Shown in pieces: positions 1 through 7,254 of a DNA stretch of 64,000 bases (position 1 is the first letter of the stretch; each line of letters begins with the position of its first letter). The notes below the pieces were generated by a model. That model ran no database searches. It saw nothing but the letters and a program-made list of their open reading frames with translations, and was not told where the DNA came from. A program made the position numbers and the translations under genes. The DNA is from Clostridium intestinale DSM 6191 (GTDB lineage Bacteria; Bacillota; Clostridia; Clostridiales; Clostridiaceae), in contig NZ_FQXU01000003.1 of assembly GCF_900130055.1 (NCBI RefSeq), positions 523,627 through 587,626 on the forward strand, written 5' to 3'.

Positions 1-498
1 AGTTAATCTATATGCTTTACATCTACCTTGTTTTTCAATATCAACTAAACCCATTGAATCACAAAGTTCGCTTAATTTTCTCTCTATAGTTTTACTACTT
101 ATTTTATCAAAATCTAAAAGCTCATTATCTATTAAAAATACTTCTAATTCCTTAAGATTAATTACTCTATCACATTGGTTCAACGTTAGTAGTATATAAT
201 AATAAAGTTTTAAATCAGATTTAGTAAAGCTCTTATTTAGGTAGGTGCTAACTAAAAAATTTTTAGTATTTGTGATGGAGTCATAACTTAAGCTTAATAG
301 TTTCGTTTTTCCATCTCTATCAAATTTAATAAAATCCTTTTCTATGTATTGCTGTATTCTTCTCATTTCATAGCTCACTTTTCTAGAGCTTCCTCTTTTT
401 TTACTCTCATAATCATCTCTTGAAAAGCAGCCATATAAAAATACATCTCTTAATATAGAACGTATAAGATCATAATGTTTTATAAAATCAGCAAACAT
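1..498 (-). CDS. Regulator-like protein downstream of rtcB, possibly WYL family (partial, C-terminus outside window)
   Basis: An open frame begins with ATG at 498 and runs to position 1 without a stop, giving about 166 residues starting MFADFIKHYDLIRSILRDVF. The ATG is preceded by an AGAGG ribosome binding site 6 nt away. It lies 21 bp after rtcB and reads the same way, so it is very likely the third gene of the ro60-rtcB operon. The visible part is charged and helical, with winged-helix-like stretches near residues 35-70 and 115-166, and has no catalytic motif. From memory, clostridial rtcB genes are often followed by WYL-domain regulators, and a WYL domain would lie in the missing C-terminal half. 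That identity is inferred from context, not shown by the visible sequence. Confidence 0.5.
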   Translation of the reverse strand, partial: MFADFIKHYDLIRSILRDVFLYGCFSRDDYESKKRGSSRKVSYEMRRIQQYIEKDFIKFDRDGKTKLLSLSYDSITNTKNFLVSTYLNKSFTKSDLKLYYYILLTLNQCDRVINLKELEVFLIDNELLDFDKISSKTIERKLSELCDSMGLVDIEKQGRCKAYRLT

Positions 499-519
499 TT
501 AGCACCTCTCTTTTATGAA

Positions 520-1743
520 TTACCCTTGAGCCTTAAAATTATATATCGGTTTAATTATACCAATAACATCCACACTTTCACTAATATTTTCAATAATTTC
601 TTTCATAGACTTATAAGCCATAGGAGCTTCATCTATTGTTTCTTCTGTTACAGAAGTAGAATATATTCCCTCCATAGCTTTTTTATATTCTTCATAATTA
701 ATTTTTTCTTTAGCTTTTGTTCTACTCATTATTCTTCCTGCTCCATGTGGTGCAGAATAATTCCAATCTTCATTACCTTTTCCAATGCAAATAAGACTTC
801 CATCTCGCATATTTATAGGAATAAGTAACTTTTCTCCTTCATATGCAGACACACTGCCTTTTCTAATAATGTTATCTTTAAAATTAATGTAATTATGAAT
901 AGTTGTAAATGATTCAAATTCCTTTAATCCTTTACCTAAAAGTTTATTAAGAATAATTTCGCCCATAACATTTCTATTTAGAGTAGCATATTCTTGACAT
1001 ATGTTCATATCGTGAAGATATTCTTCTCTATATTTTCCCATTAAAAAGCACAAATCTCTTGGATATGATGGCATTAATTCATCATATTGTTTTTTTAATT
1101 TCTTTAGTTCCTTTTCAATTTCTTTTCTTCTTCCTTGCTCTTTAAACATTCTAATAATTTCATCTCTTTTAATAAAGTAATCTTCTTTTCCTGCACATAA
1201 ATCTATAGCTAAGTTCTGATAAAGATCTGCCACTTGTGTTCCTAAATTTCTACTTCCTGAATGAATTACTAAATAAAGATTTCCATCTTCCCCTTTATCA
1301 ACTTCAATGAAGTGGTTTCCTCCCCCTAAAGTCCCTATACTTCTCTCAATCCTTTTTGAATTCTTTAAACTGCGAAAGCATTTTAATTCTTGTAACTTTT
1401 CAAATTTAACTGTTCTGCCTTCATGAGTGTTTTTTCCAGAAGGTATATACTTATTTATAATTTCATCTAATATTTCTAAATCTATATCTATTTTACCAAG
1501 ACTAACCGTTAACATACCACAACCAATATCAACACCAACAATATTAGGGATTACTTTATCACCTAAATCTGCTGTAAATCCTATAACGCAACCAGATCCT
1601 TTATGCGTATCAGGCATTATTCTAACCTTACGTCCCTCTATGAAAGGTTGATTACAAAGCTCCCTCAATTGTTCTATTGCTTCTTTTTCTATGTTATCAG
1701 TAAATACTTTAGCATTATTATATTTTCCCTGTATGAATTTCAT
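520..1743 (-). CDS. rtcB: RtcB-family RNA ligase (3'-phosphate/2',3'-cyclic phosphate to 5'-OH)
   Basis: The 407-residue product has the family's Mn2+/GTP-dependent active-site motifs: DIGCGM (residues 72-77), GGGNHFIE (140-147), HSGSRNLG (161-168) and, near the C-terminus, APHGAGR with the histidine that is guanylylated in known RtcB enzymes. The family joins RNA 3'-phosphate or cyclic-phosphate ends to 5'-OH ends, repairing cleaved tRNAs and other RNAs. The start is clear: AAGGAGG lies 9 nt before the ATG. Its first codons overlap the end of ro60 by 26 bp, implying translational coupling. About 400 residues is the usual size of the bacterial Ro-linked type. Confidence in the family is high; the physiological substrate is unknown. 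Confidence 0.95.
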   Translation of the reverse strand: MKFIQGKYNNAKVFTDNIEKEAIEQLRELCNQPFIEGRKVRIMPDTHKGSGCVIGFTADLGDKVIPNIVGVDIGCGMLTVSLGKIDIDLEILDEIINKYIPSGKNTHEGRTVKFEKLQELKCFRSLKNSKRIERSIGTLGGGNHFIEVDKGEDGNLYLVIHSGSRNLGTQVADLYQNLAIDLCAGKEDYFIKRDEIIRMFKEQGRRKEIEKELKKLKKQYDELMPSYPRDLCFLMGKYREEYLHDMNICQEYATLNRNVMGEIILNKLLGKGLKEFESFTTIHNYINFKDNIIRKGSVSAYEGEKLLIPINMRDGSLICIGKGNEDWNYSAPHGAGRIMSRTKAKEKINYEEYKKAMEGIYSTSVTEETIDEAPMAYKSMKEIIENISESVDVIGIIKPIYNFKAQG

Positions 1744-3187
1744 AATAAATTTCCTCCTTAAAATGATAATTCTCTATCTTACTTCTCAAATCTCCAACAC
1801 CTTCTTCAACTGTTGAAATGAATTCTATCATTTTTTCATTCCAACCTGAAACTATATTGACCTTATTACCACAAAATTGTTGTGTTCCATATCCTTGCAT
1901 ATCAATTCCATGAACCCAAACATTAGGATTTATAGTTCTTTTATATTTCTCAATATAACTTTGACAAGTTTCCTTGTATCCGTAATTTATTTCATTATCT
2001 GAAAGCAGTATTATTCTATCTACATAAATCTTTTTTTGAAGCAGGTACCTTATTGGTAATGTAATATCAGTACCTCCTCCTGTAACAGGAATTGATAATG
2101 CATTTGAAATTATCCCATTATTAGTTGCCATTGGCTTTAAATTAAATACAGTATCAAAAGTACTAGTTATGGTCTCCTCACATATATAATTAGATATTGC
2201 CATCATTAGTACTGCAATGTTAGCTGAAGTAATCTCACTTTTTGCGCTTATTGGCATTGTCATAGAACCTGAAACATCCGCTGAAATAAATGTCTTTCCT
2301 TTAAGCTTTGAAATATTATTAGTTGAGTGCTTAATCGCGGTTTCTAAAGCATCATATAATTTTGAAGTTCCCAAATTCTCTTTATATAAAGTACTAAATG
2401 CTGTATAAAATCTAAAAGGCAATTGTTTGCTTTTTAATACCCTATCTTTGTCTGATAATATTTCATAAACTTTCTCTATGTTTTTTGGATTACTTTTAAT
2501 TATATTTCTTAAATTTCTCAATAAAGCCATATATCCAAGGTTGTTATTTTCAATAAGCTCTTCCCAAGATTCTTTTGTATTTCCTTGTGTTGATAGTTTA
2601 GTTTGCCATGTAATAGGAGTTTTTAGAGTTCCTTCTAAAATTCTCTTAAACATATTGTTTTGCCCTTCATCCCTTGGTTTTGGATGAACCAAACAAAGGA
2701 TATCCTTTGTTTTAAGCTCATTATTTCCCTTATACTTAGCTATACTATACTCATCAAAAGTCAAAAGTTTTTCTGCTATTGCTTTTTTCATTGAGTTAGG
2801 AATTGCCTTTCCAAACTCATTTAGGTAATATGCTAAAATTTCTGTCATATCATCAACTCTCTCAATTACTCTATATATTGTTTCTCTAGCATACTTTTTC
2901 CCAGAAGATGACTTTGCAAGTTCTGCGACTAAAACATGAGATATGCTTCTTAGATGCATTTCTTTTCTAGCATATATAGCTAAATTTGCAATAAAAGCCG
3001 GATTTATTATACAAACTTCTCTTATATCTTTAATGATTTGAGATGAATTATTTAAATAGAACTTGTCTTCTCCAAAAAAACCTGTTAAAACTTGAATAAT
3101 TAATCTATCTATTAAACTCATTTCATAAGCAATATGTCCTTCATTATTTTTAGTTAATTTATTTAAATTTCTATTAAACTTACTCAT
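1718..3187 (-). CDS. rsr: Ro60 ortholog (TROVE + von Willebrand factor A domain), Y RNA-binding ring protein
   Basis: The product has 489 residues from the ATG at 3187, which sits 8 nt after AAGGAG; an upstream in-frame GTG lies within the ribosome binding site and is rejected. Residues 1 to about 295 match the helical-repeat TROVE ring in layout. The C-terminal third is a vWA domain with an intact MIDAS: DVSGSM near residue 304, the GGGTD threonine near 373, and LLSDNE near 395. Known Ro proteins bind Y RNAs on the outside of the ring and insert misfolded RNA ends into its centre. In bacteria they work with nucleases such as PNPase and often sit beside RtcB. Here ro60 overlaps rtcB, and a Y-RNA-like element lies directly upstream. 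Confidence 0.93.
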   Translation of the reverse strand: MSKFNRNLNKLTKNNEGHIAYEMSLIDRLIIQVLTGFFGEDKFYLNNSSQIIKDIREVCIINPAFIANLAIYARKEMHLRSISHVLVAELAKSSSGKKYARETIYRVIERVDDMTEILAYYLNEFGKAIPNSMKKAIAEKLLTFDEYSIAKYKGNNELKTKDILCLVHPKPRDEGQNNMFKRILEGTLKTPITWQTKLSTQGNTKESWEELIENNNLGYMALLRNLRNIIKSNPKNIEKVYEILSDKDRVLKSKQLPFRFYTAFSTLYKENLGTSKLYDALETAIKHSTNNISKLKGKTFISADVSGSMTMPISAKSEITSANIAVLMMAISNYICEETITSTFDTVFNLKPMATNNGIISNALSIPVTGGGTDITLPIRYLLQKKIYVDRIILLSDNEINYGYKETCQSYIEKYKRTINPNVWVHGIDMQGYGTQQFCGNKVNIVSGWNEKMIEFISTVEEGVGDLRSKIENYHFKEEIYYEIHTGKI

Positions 3188-3234
3188 AAATCTCACTCCT
3201 TTATTTTAATAATTCTCTAAATTTAAAATGGGAG

Positions 3235-3303
3235 AAAAGTGAAAAGTGTTCTGCTCATCTAAGAGCTTTAATCACTTATGAAGTAACACTTTTCTTCACT
3301 ACC
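3235..3303 (-). ncRNA. Second structured RNA element: three-way junction between the Y-like RNA and ro60
   Basis: A 9-bp stem pairs 3242-3250 (AAAAGTGTT) with 3285-3293 and extends by four more pairs (3239-3242 with 3296-3299) across a 2-nt bulge. Inside it are two small hairpins: GCTC/GAGC (3253-3256 with 3263-3266, loop of 6) and ACTT/AAGT (3274-3277 with 3281-3284, loop of 3). It could be a second Y-type RNA, part of the ro60 5' leader, or an imperfect terminator of the upstream RNA. Because the structure is nearly symmetric, strand is assigned from its neighbours. No coding frame explains it. Confidence 0.45.
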
Positions 3304-3304
3304 C

Positions 3305-3460
3305 ACTTTTAAATACTACAGGGAGAAAAGCTATTTAAGAAATAGTGCTCTACCAACTGAGCTACCAATATATCATTGATATTATTGAACAGGAATCGAA
3401 CCTGTGACACCTTAATTCAAAATCGAAGTACCTTAAATATACACTGCCCTGTATTTAACT
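3305..3460 (-). ncRNA. Y RNA (YrlA-like) with circularly permuted tRNA-like module
   Basis: Read on the minus strand, the 5' strand 3458-3447 and the 3' strand 3323-3309 pair as two 6-bp helices separated by a 3-nt bulge (3315-3317), the kind of bulged stem to which Ro proteins bind. Within it lies a tRNA-like fold in permuted order. First is a perfect T-arm (ACAGG-UUCGAUU-CCUGU, 3405-3389). An acceptor-like helix follows (3388-3365, one bulge), closed by a 3-nt loop instead of free ends. Next are UA and a canonical D-arm (GCUC-AGUUGGUA-GAGC, 3362-3347), then an anticodon-arm-like hairpin CUAUUUCUUAAAUAG (3345-3331). Bacterial YrlA RNAs are known to mimic tRNA in this way and to be encoded next to ro60. 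No CCA end is possible, so it is not an ordinary tRNA. Confidence 0.85.
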
Positions 3461-3469
3461 TATAATCTA

Positions 3470-3498
3470 ATTATAGTTATCCATACATACATTTAACA
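3470..3498 (-). promoter_or_regulatory. Putative promoter of the Y-like RNA / ro60 operon
   Basis: On the minus strand a TATAAT (3475-3470) lies 17 bp after a weak -35 TGTTAA (3498-3493). Transcription would start at about 3462, which coincides with the first paired base of the Y-RNA stem. The agreement between predicted start and stem supports it; the -35 is poor. Confidence 0.4.
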
Positions 3499-3520
3499 GA
3501 CAAAAACTTTGCAAAAAATT

Positions 3521-3546
3521 GAGATAGACCTCTTAAAGTCTATCTC
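3521..3546 (-). terminator. Rho-independent terminator upstream of the Y-RNA promoter
   Basis: A perfect 9-bp stem GAGATAGAC/GTCTATCTC with an 8-nt loop is followed on the minus strand by AATTTTTTG. It closes the transcript coming from the phosphoesterase genes and isolates the Y-RNA promoter. Confidence 0.8.
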
Positions 3547-3744
3547 TTAACCCCTTTTAGTTTATTATATTTTACAAAACCTATCTCTTTATTTATTTTT
3601 ATTCTTTTTCACACTGACCCTAACTCAGCTCAAAGAATAAAAGAATAAAACTTCTTAAGAAGTAATCTTTAAAAGAACCTTAGCTCTGTTGAAGCGTTCC
3701 TTAGATTCATAAAATTCCTTTGTGATCTAGCCTTTTAGTTACTT
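3547..3744 (-). other. Non-coding stretch with an 11-bp stem; possible small RNA or long 3' UTR
   Basis: No convincing coding frame is present. The sequence holds an 11-bp stem (TTTTATTCTTT at 3597-3607 with its complement at 3632-3642) whose loop contains a smaller CTGA/TCAG hairpin (3617-3631 region), and a CTTCTTAAGAAG palindrome near 3651. It lies between the stop codon of the 2H phosphoesterase gene and the terminator at 3521-3546, so it is at least a structured 3' UTR. Confidence 0.3.
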
Positions 3745-4242
3745 TTAAATAAGTTTTTCTTCTATAATAAATCTAGTTGGCCAGAATTCATAAAGACTAA
3801 TTGATTCAATCCTTCCCCTAAAGCCTTTAAAGCTTTCGGAGACTAAAGGTAATGCTCTTTGAATAACATCAGGGCTCTCTATTAGCATAGTTGTATGGGC
3901 TGTCCAATCTAAATCATCAGCAAAGTTATTACTAAAATACTTTTGTAAATTTAAAAGTTCATGATTAACCAAAGGTGCTATAAATAAAACATCAAGCCCA
4001 AACAATCCTATATTATTTAACTTTATATCAAAGCTATGAAAGCTATTAGAAACTCGCTTAATTTTTTCTTTTAGAATTTCTTCTTCTGATATTTTAAAAG
4101 TTCCAAGTGTAATATGATTAGGAAGATTAGGCGTTTGCTTTCCTACAAAACCATTGTCTAATAATATATTTTGAATTTTCTTTAGCTTCTGTTCAGTTTC
4201 TTCATCATATTGTGCCATAACACATAAAAATTTATCTTTCAT
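3745..4242 (-). CDS. 2H phosphoesterase superfamily protein (LigT/ThpR-like cyclic phosphodiesterase)
   Basis: The 165-residue protein carries the two HxTx motifs that define the 2H fold: HIT at 43-45 (context NHITLG) and HTT at 116-118 (context AHTTML), at the usual spacing. Family members hydrolyse or form 2',3'-cyclic phosphate and 2'-5' linkages at RNA ends, or act on ADP-ribose cyclic phosphate. Its location beside ro60/rtcB makes RNA end-processing a reasonable inference. The start ATG has AGGGG 9-10 nt upstream. It follows the metallophosphoesterase gene by 12 bp and probably shares its transcript. Confidence 0.85.
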   Translation of the reverse strand: MKDKFLCVMAQYDEETEQKLKKIQNILLDNGFVGKQTPNLPNHITLGTFKISEEEILKEKIKRVSNSFHSFDIKLNNIGLFGLDVLFIAPLVNHELLNLQKYFSNNFADDLDWTAHTTMLIESPDVIQRALPLVSESFKGFRGRIESISLYEFWPTRFIIEEKLI

Positions 4243-4254
4243 AATATAGATCCC

Positions 4255-4953
4255 CTAATAAAATATTTCACAAAACTTTTCACCATAAGGAACGTTATTC
4301 CTTTTAAAATCATCAACTACCTTTTGTTTATCATACCTTAACTGTTTATAAGTAATGTTAACCAGTTCATTGTCTATCTCCATAATAATGAACTTCACTA
4401 TACCATCCTTGCCGCACCCAAAAGCTCCAGGATTTAATATGTTTTTTAATGACCAATTTGTAGCATACAGAGGTAGATGAGTATGTCCAATTAAAACATA
4501 ATCAACATCCTCATCATAATCACCTATAAATTCTTCTAAACTTTTCTTTTTATATAAAAGTGGAAACTCAATAATACTGTTTATCCTTGAATGCAACATA
4601 AGAATCTTTTTGTTTTTAATATTAATTATTCTTTTAAAAGGTAGCTTTTTTAATTTATCCATTCTCTCTTCCCCGAGTTTATGAATAACCCAATCTTGAT
4701 GCTCCACTTCCTCTTCAGGAAACTTCATTAATTCTCTATTAAATAGGACATGTTCATTATTACCCATAATGTTTATAAATCTTTTGTCATTCATAACAAT
4801 ATCAAAAACTTCTACCGGATTTGGTCCTATTTGAAGAAAATCCCCCACATTTAAAATCTTTGATACTTCACATTCTTTATTTATGTGATCCATAAAAACC
4901 TGCAATGCATGAATATTTGCATGAATGTCTGCAACTACTGCTATTCTCTCCAT
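4255..4953 (-). CDS. Metallophosphoesterase, YfcE/MJ0936-type
   Basis: The 232-residue product has the calcineurin-like metal-binding motifs in order: VADIHANIHA at the N-terminus (D-x-H at 8-10), GDFLQIGP (37-44), GNNEH (64-68), a lone H in MLHSR near 121, and GHTHLP (156-161). Such proteins are Mn2+/Ni2+ phosphodiesterases with broad or unknown substrates. It begins at an ATG 7 nt after AAGGGGAG and is followed 12 bp later by the 2H phosphoesterase gene, so the two phosphoesterases form a pair. Confidence 0.9.
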   Translation of the reverse strand: MERIAVVADIHANIHALQVFMDHINKECEVSKILNVGDFLQIGPNPVEVFDIVMNDKRFINIMGNNEHVLFNRELMKFPEEEVEHQDWVIHKLGEERMDKLKKLPFKRIINIKNKKILMLHSRINSIIEFPLLYKKKSLEEFIGDYDEDVDYVLIGHTHLPLYATNWSLKNILNPGAFGCGKDGIVKFIIMEIDNELVNITYKQLRYDKQKVVDDFKRNNVPYGEKFCEIFY

Positions 4954-4981
4954 TTATGTTCTCCCCTTTTAAACTTGTAAT

Positions 4982-5461
4982 TTACATACCTAATTCTTCA
5001 AATTCACCATTAGGAATACTTATGTTAAATTCAAGACTTGTATTCTCGTCAGCGACTATTTTGATTTTATTAAGTCCTTTCTTAATTTGCATAGGATTTG
5101 TTGCATAATCAACTACTTCTGAGTCTTTAGTAGTTTCTATAATAGTCGTAACTGAACTATCAGGATAGATTAAAACTAATTTTGATTTTCCACTGGATAC
5201 ATTTAATAGATATGTTATATCTAACACTGTATCTTTATCAGCCTCATAAGTCCAAATTGTATCCATTCCTTCTATTTTTTCTATTACTCCCTTAAATTTT
5301 TGACCATCAATACTTTGCTCCTTAACATCAAGATTAAAACTATTTGTATCACTTGATATTTTTTCATTATCGTTATAAATGGAAGTCATATAATTTTTAG
5401 AACATCCAATTAATAACATGGATATCAGTATAAAAATTATCACATATTTATTTTTATTCAC
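4982..5461 (-). CDS. Predicted lipoprotein of unknown function
   Basis: The 159-residue protein starts at a GTG with GAGG 7 nt upstream. It has a short basic N-terminus, a hydrophobic stretch and a lipobox LLIGC with Cys20, so it should be lipid-anchored outside the membrane. The mature part is polar and rich in beta-forming residues, with no motif recognised. It lies 28 bp upstream of the metallophosphoesterase gene and may be co-transcribed with it. Confidence 0.75.
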   Translation of the reverse strand: MNKNKYVIIFILISMLLIGCSKNYMTSIYNDNEKISSDTNSFNLDVKEQSIDGQKFKGVIEKIEGMDTIWTYEADKDTVLDITYLLNVSSGKSKLVLIYPDSSVTTIIETTKDSEVVDYATNPMQIKKGLNKIKIVADENTSLEFNISIPNGEFEELGM

Positions 5462-5595
5462 CCTTATTCCTCACTTTCAAATTTGCTATTTATCTATTAC
5501 TCAAATTTTCTCTTGCTCCCATTATAACATATTTTGTAAATTCATTATAATTTGTTTAGGCTTTTCCTACATTGATTATTCTTAGATATAAATAA

Positions 5596-5630
5596 AACCC
5601 TTAACAATCCTGATTGGAAAGTCAAGGGTT
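5596..5630 (-). terminator. Hairpin, probable terminator of the deformylase gene
   Basis: AACCCTT (5596-5602) pairs with AAGGGTT (5624-5630), and the minus strand continues with TTTATTTAT. It lies about 120 bp after the stop codon at 5750. Confidence 0.55.
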
Positions 5631-5749
5631 AAATTTTCTATGTTTTGTTTTCTATCAGCAACTTCAAGTGAGTTTGCAGGATTATCTTCTTCTAAAATGT
5701 CCTTTGAGATTGTAGCAACAAAACCAACACAGTTGTTTTAATTACTTAA

Positions 5750-6160
5750 CTAAATTATTATACCTTCAAAATGATCCATTTCATGTTGAATTATTTGTGC
5801 TACAAATCCATTAAACACTTGCTTTTGCTTCTTAAAACTTCTATCAAGATATTCCACCTCTATAGTCTCATACCTCTTTGTTTTTCTAAAGCCAATTAAA
5901 GATAAGCAACTCTCTTCTGTTTCATAAGGATTTTCTTTCTTTAATATAACTGGATTTATCATAGGCACAATAAGTTTTCCTGCAGTAAATACCAATATAC
6001 GCTTTTTCACTCCAATCATATTGCCAGCCAATCCAACACAATTCTCTAAATTTGCTCTTAACGTATCTATTAAATCATCAATTACTGCTATATCATTTTT
6101 AGTTGCCTCTTCTGATTTTTGTCCTAGAAACAAAACATCTTTTACTATTGGTTTTATCAT
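5750..6160 (-). CDS. def: Peptide deformylase family protein with atypical motifs
   Basis: The 136-residue protein keeps the metal-binding QHEMDH (HExxH, near 126-131) and the cysteine-containing motif in the form EESCLS (family norm EGCLS). The first motif reads GLAGNMIG, where the family norm is GxGLAAPQIG, so the conserved glutamine is replaced by methionine. Deformylases remove the formyl group from nascent N-termini. At 136 residues it is on the short side, like the small second deformylases of clostridia. The catalytic Glu and metal ligands are present, so activity is plausible, perhaps on a different substrate. The start ATG is 9 nt after AGAGG. Confidence 0.8.
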   Translation of the reverse strand: MIKPIVKDVLFLGQKSEEATKNDIAVIDDLIDTLRANLENCVGLAGNMIGVKKRILVFTAGKLIVPMINPVILKKENPYETEESCLSLIGFRKTKRYETIEVEYLDRSFKKQKQVFNGFVAQIIQHEMDHFEGIII

Positions 6161-6212
6161 AAATTTATACCTCTTTTTAGTTATATTTTTTCTGCTATAC
6201 TTGATATTAACT

Positions 6213-7100
6213 CTAGTTACATCTCTTCATAAAATCACTTTTGCTTAGTGTTATTGGGGTTACTGGTTCATCATAAAAAGCTTCTGTTTCTCCAATGATT
6301 TTACATCCATATTTCATTAACATATTTACAGTTGCATCTCTTGCTTCAATATAAATTTCTTCTGTATAAGAATTAAAAATTTCTTTTAATGAAAACATCG
6401 CTAGCTTCTGGCCGATGCCTATACCTCTTAATCTTTTATCAACAGTAAATCTTCCCCAATGCCATTTATCTTTTTCTTTCCAGGCTGCTGTTACTCCAAT
6501 AATATCTTCTCCTACTCTTGCACACCACCAAACTGGTTTTAAGTTATCATTAACTGGAACCAATTCTGCTGGAATGCTTTGCTCATTAGTAAATACATCT
6601 GTTGCTAATTTAATTGCCTCTGCCTTATAATTTTCTGAGATTCTTTCTATTAATATTCTAGCATCATTCTTTTTAAGATTATTTTTTAATGCAAGAATGC
6701 GAAATGTTCTAAAGGCTCTTATAATATCTTCTGTATCCTCACTATCTCCTAAATTTAGAATTTCATTAATAAATTTATTTGCTTTATAATCTCCATCATT
6801 TATAGCTGCCATCCCTAATGGAAGAATACAAATATCTTTCATTCTTTTATCAGTTTCGGACTTTTTCAGTTCTAAATAATTTTTAGTTTCTAAATTATTA
6901 ATTATTCTACTTAGTGAAGCCTTATCAATACCCAAATTTATTAATAATTCATTAAAAGGAGTTTTTCCATTTAGTTTTAGGTAGTTTAATATGTGAGCTT
7001 GAGCAAGTGTCATGTCAGAATTTAAGCAATTGCGATTAAGTAAACCTAATTCTCTCACTATTAATCTTACCTCTTTTCTAATTATTTCTTCCTTATTCAT
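6213..7100 (-). CDS. MarR-type regulator fused to a GNAT acetyltransferase
   Basis: The 295-residue product starts at the ATG at 7100, 5 nt after GGAGGAAGGT; the longer frame's upstream start has no such site. Residues 1 to about 140 form a MarR winged helix (LTLAQAHILNYL, GIDKASLSRIINNLE, then a KSETDKR wing). Residues about 150-295 form a GNAT domain with the acetyl-CoA loop RLRGIGIGQKLA. This fusion is a known bacterial arrangement, but the acetyl acceptor is unknown. No obvious target gene lies next to it; the deformylase follows 52 bp downstream. Confidence 0.88.
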   Translation of the reverse strand: MNKEEIIRKEVRLIVRELGLLNRNCLNSDMTLAQAHILNYLKLNGKTPFNELLINLGIDKASLSRIINNLETKNYLELKKSETDKRMKDICILPLGMAAINDGDYKANKFINEILNLGDSEDTEDIIRAFRTFRILALKNNLKKNDARILIERISENYKAEAIKLATDVFTNEQSIPAELVPVNDNLKPVWWCARVGEDIIGVTAAWKEKDKWHWGRFTVDKRLRGIGIGQKLAMFSLKEIFNSYTEEIYIEARDATVNMLMKYGCKIIGETEAFYDEPVTPITLSKSDFMKRCN

Positions 7101-7208
7101 ACCTTCCTCCAAATTAGTTGATATTATCAATAATTATACTTTTTTTTTATATTTGTAGCAAGTAATGAGATATTAATTAGTTTTGTATTCTTCTTAAAAC
7201 AAAAAAAG

Positions 7209-7222
7209 AAGGAGAACCTCCT
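7209..7222 (-). terminator. Short hairpin with T-tract after the ketopantoate-reductase-like gene
   Basis: A 5-bp AGGAG/CTCCT stem is followed on the minus strand by TTCTTTTTTTG. The stem is short but the T-run is good. Confidence 0.45.
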
Positions 7223-7254
7223 CCATTGTTTTTATTATTATCCTTTATTCATAC

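Noticed and set aside
475-828. Plus-strand frame over the 3' end of rtcB
   Set aside because: It is a shadow of rtcB, whose motifs and ribosome binding site are clear, and its product is low-complexity Phe/Ser/Ile.
3331-3405. A functional tRNA gene
   Set aside because: The T-arm precedes the D-arm, the acceptor strands are joined by a short loop and there is no 3' CCA end, so it cannot be an ordinary aminoacylated tRNA.
5596-5745. An open stretch of about 50 codons on the minus strand (…CVGFVATISKDILEEDNP…) upstream of the hairpin after the deformylase gene
   Set aside because: It has no start codon or ribosome binding site and overlaps the terminator. It could be a gene remnant, but no family was recognised.
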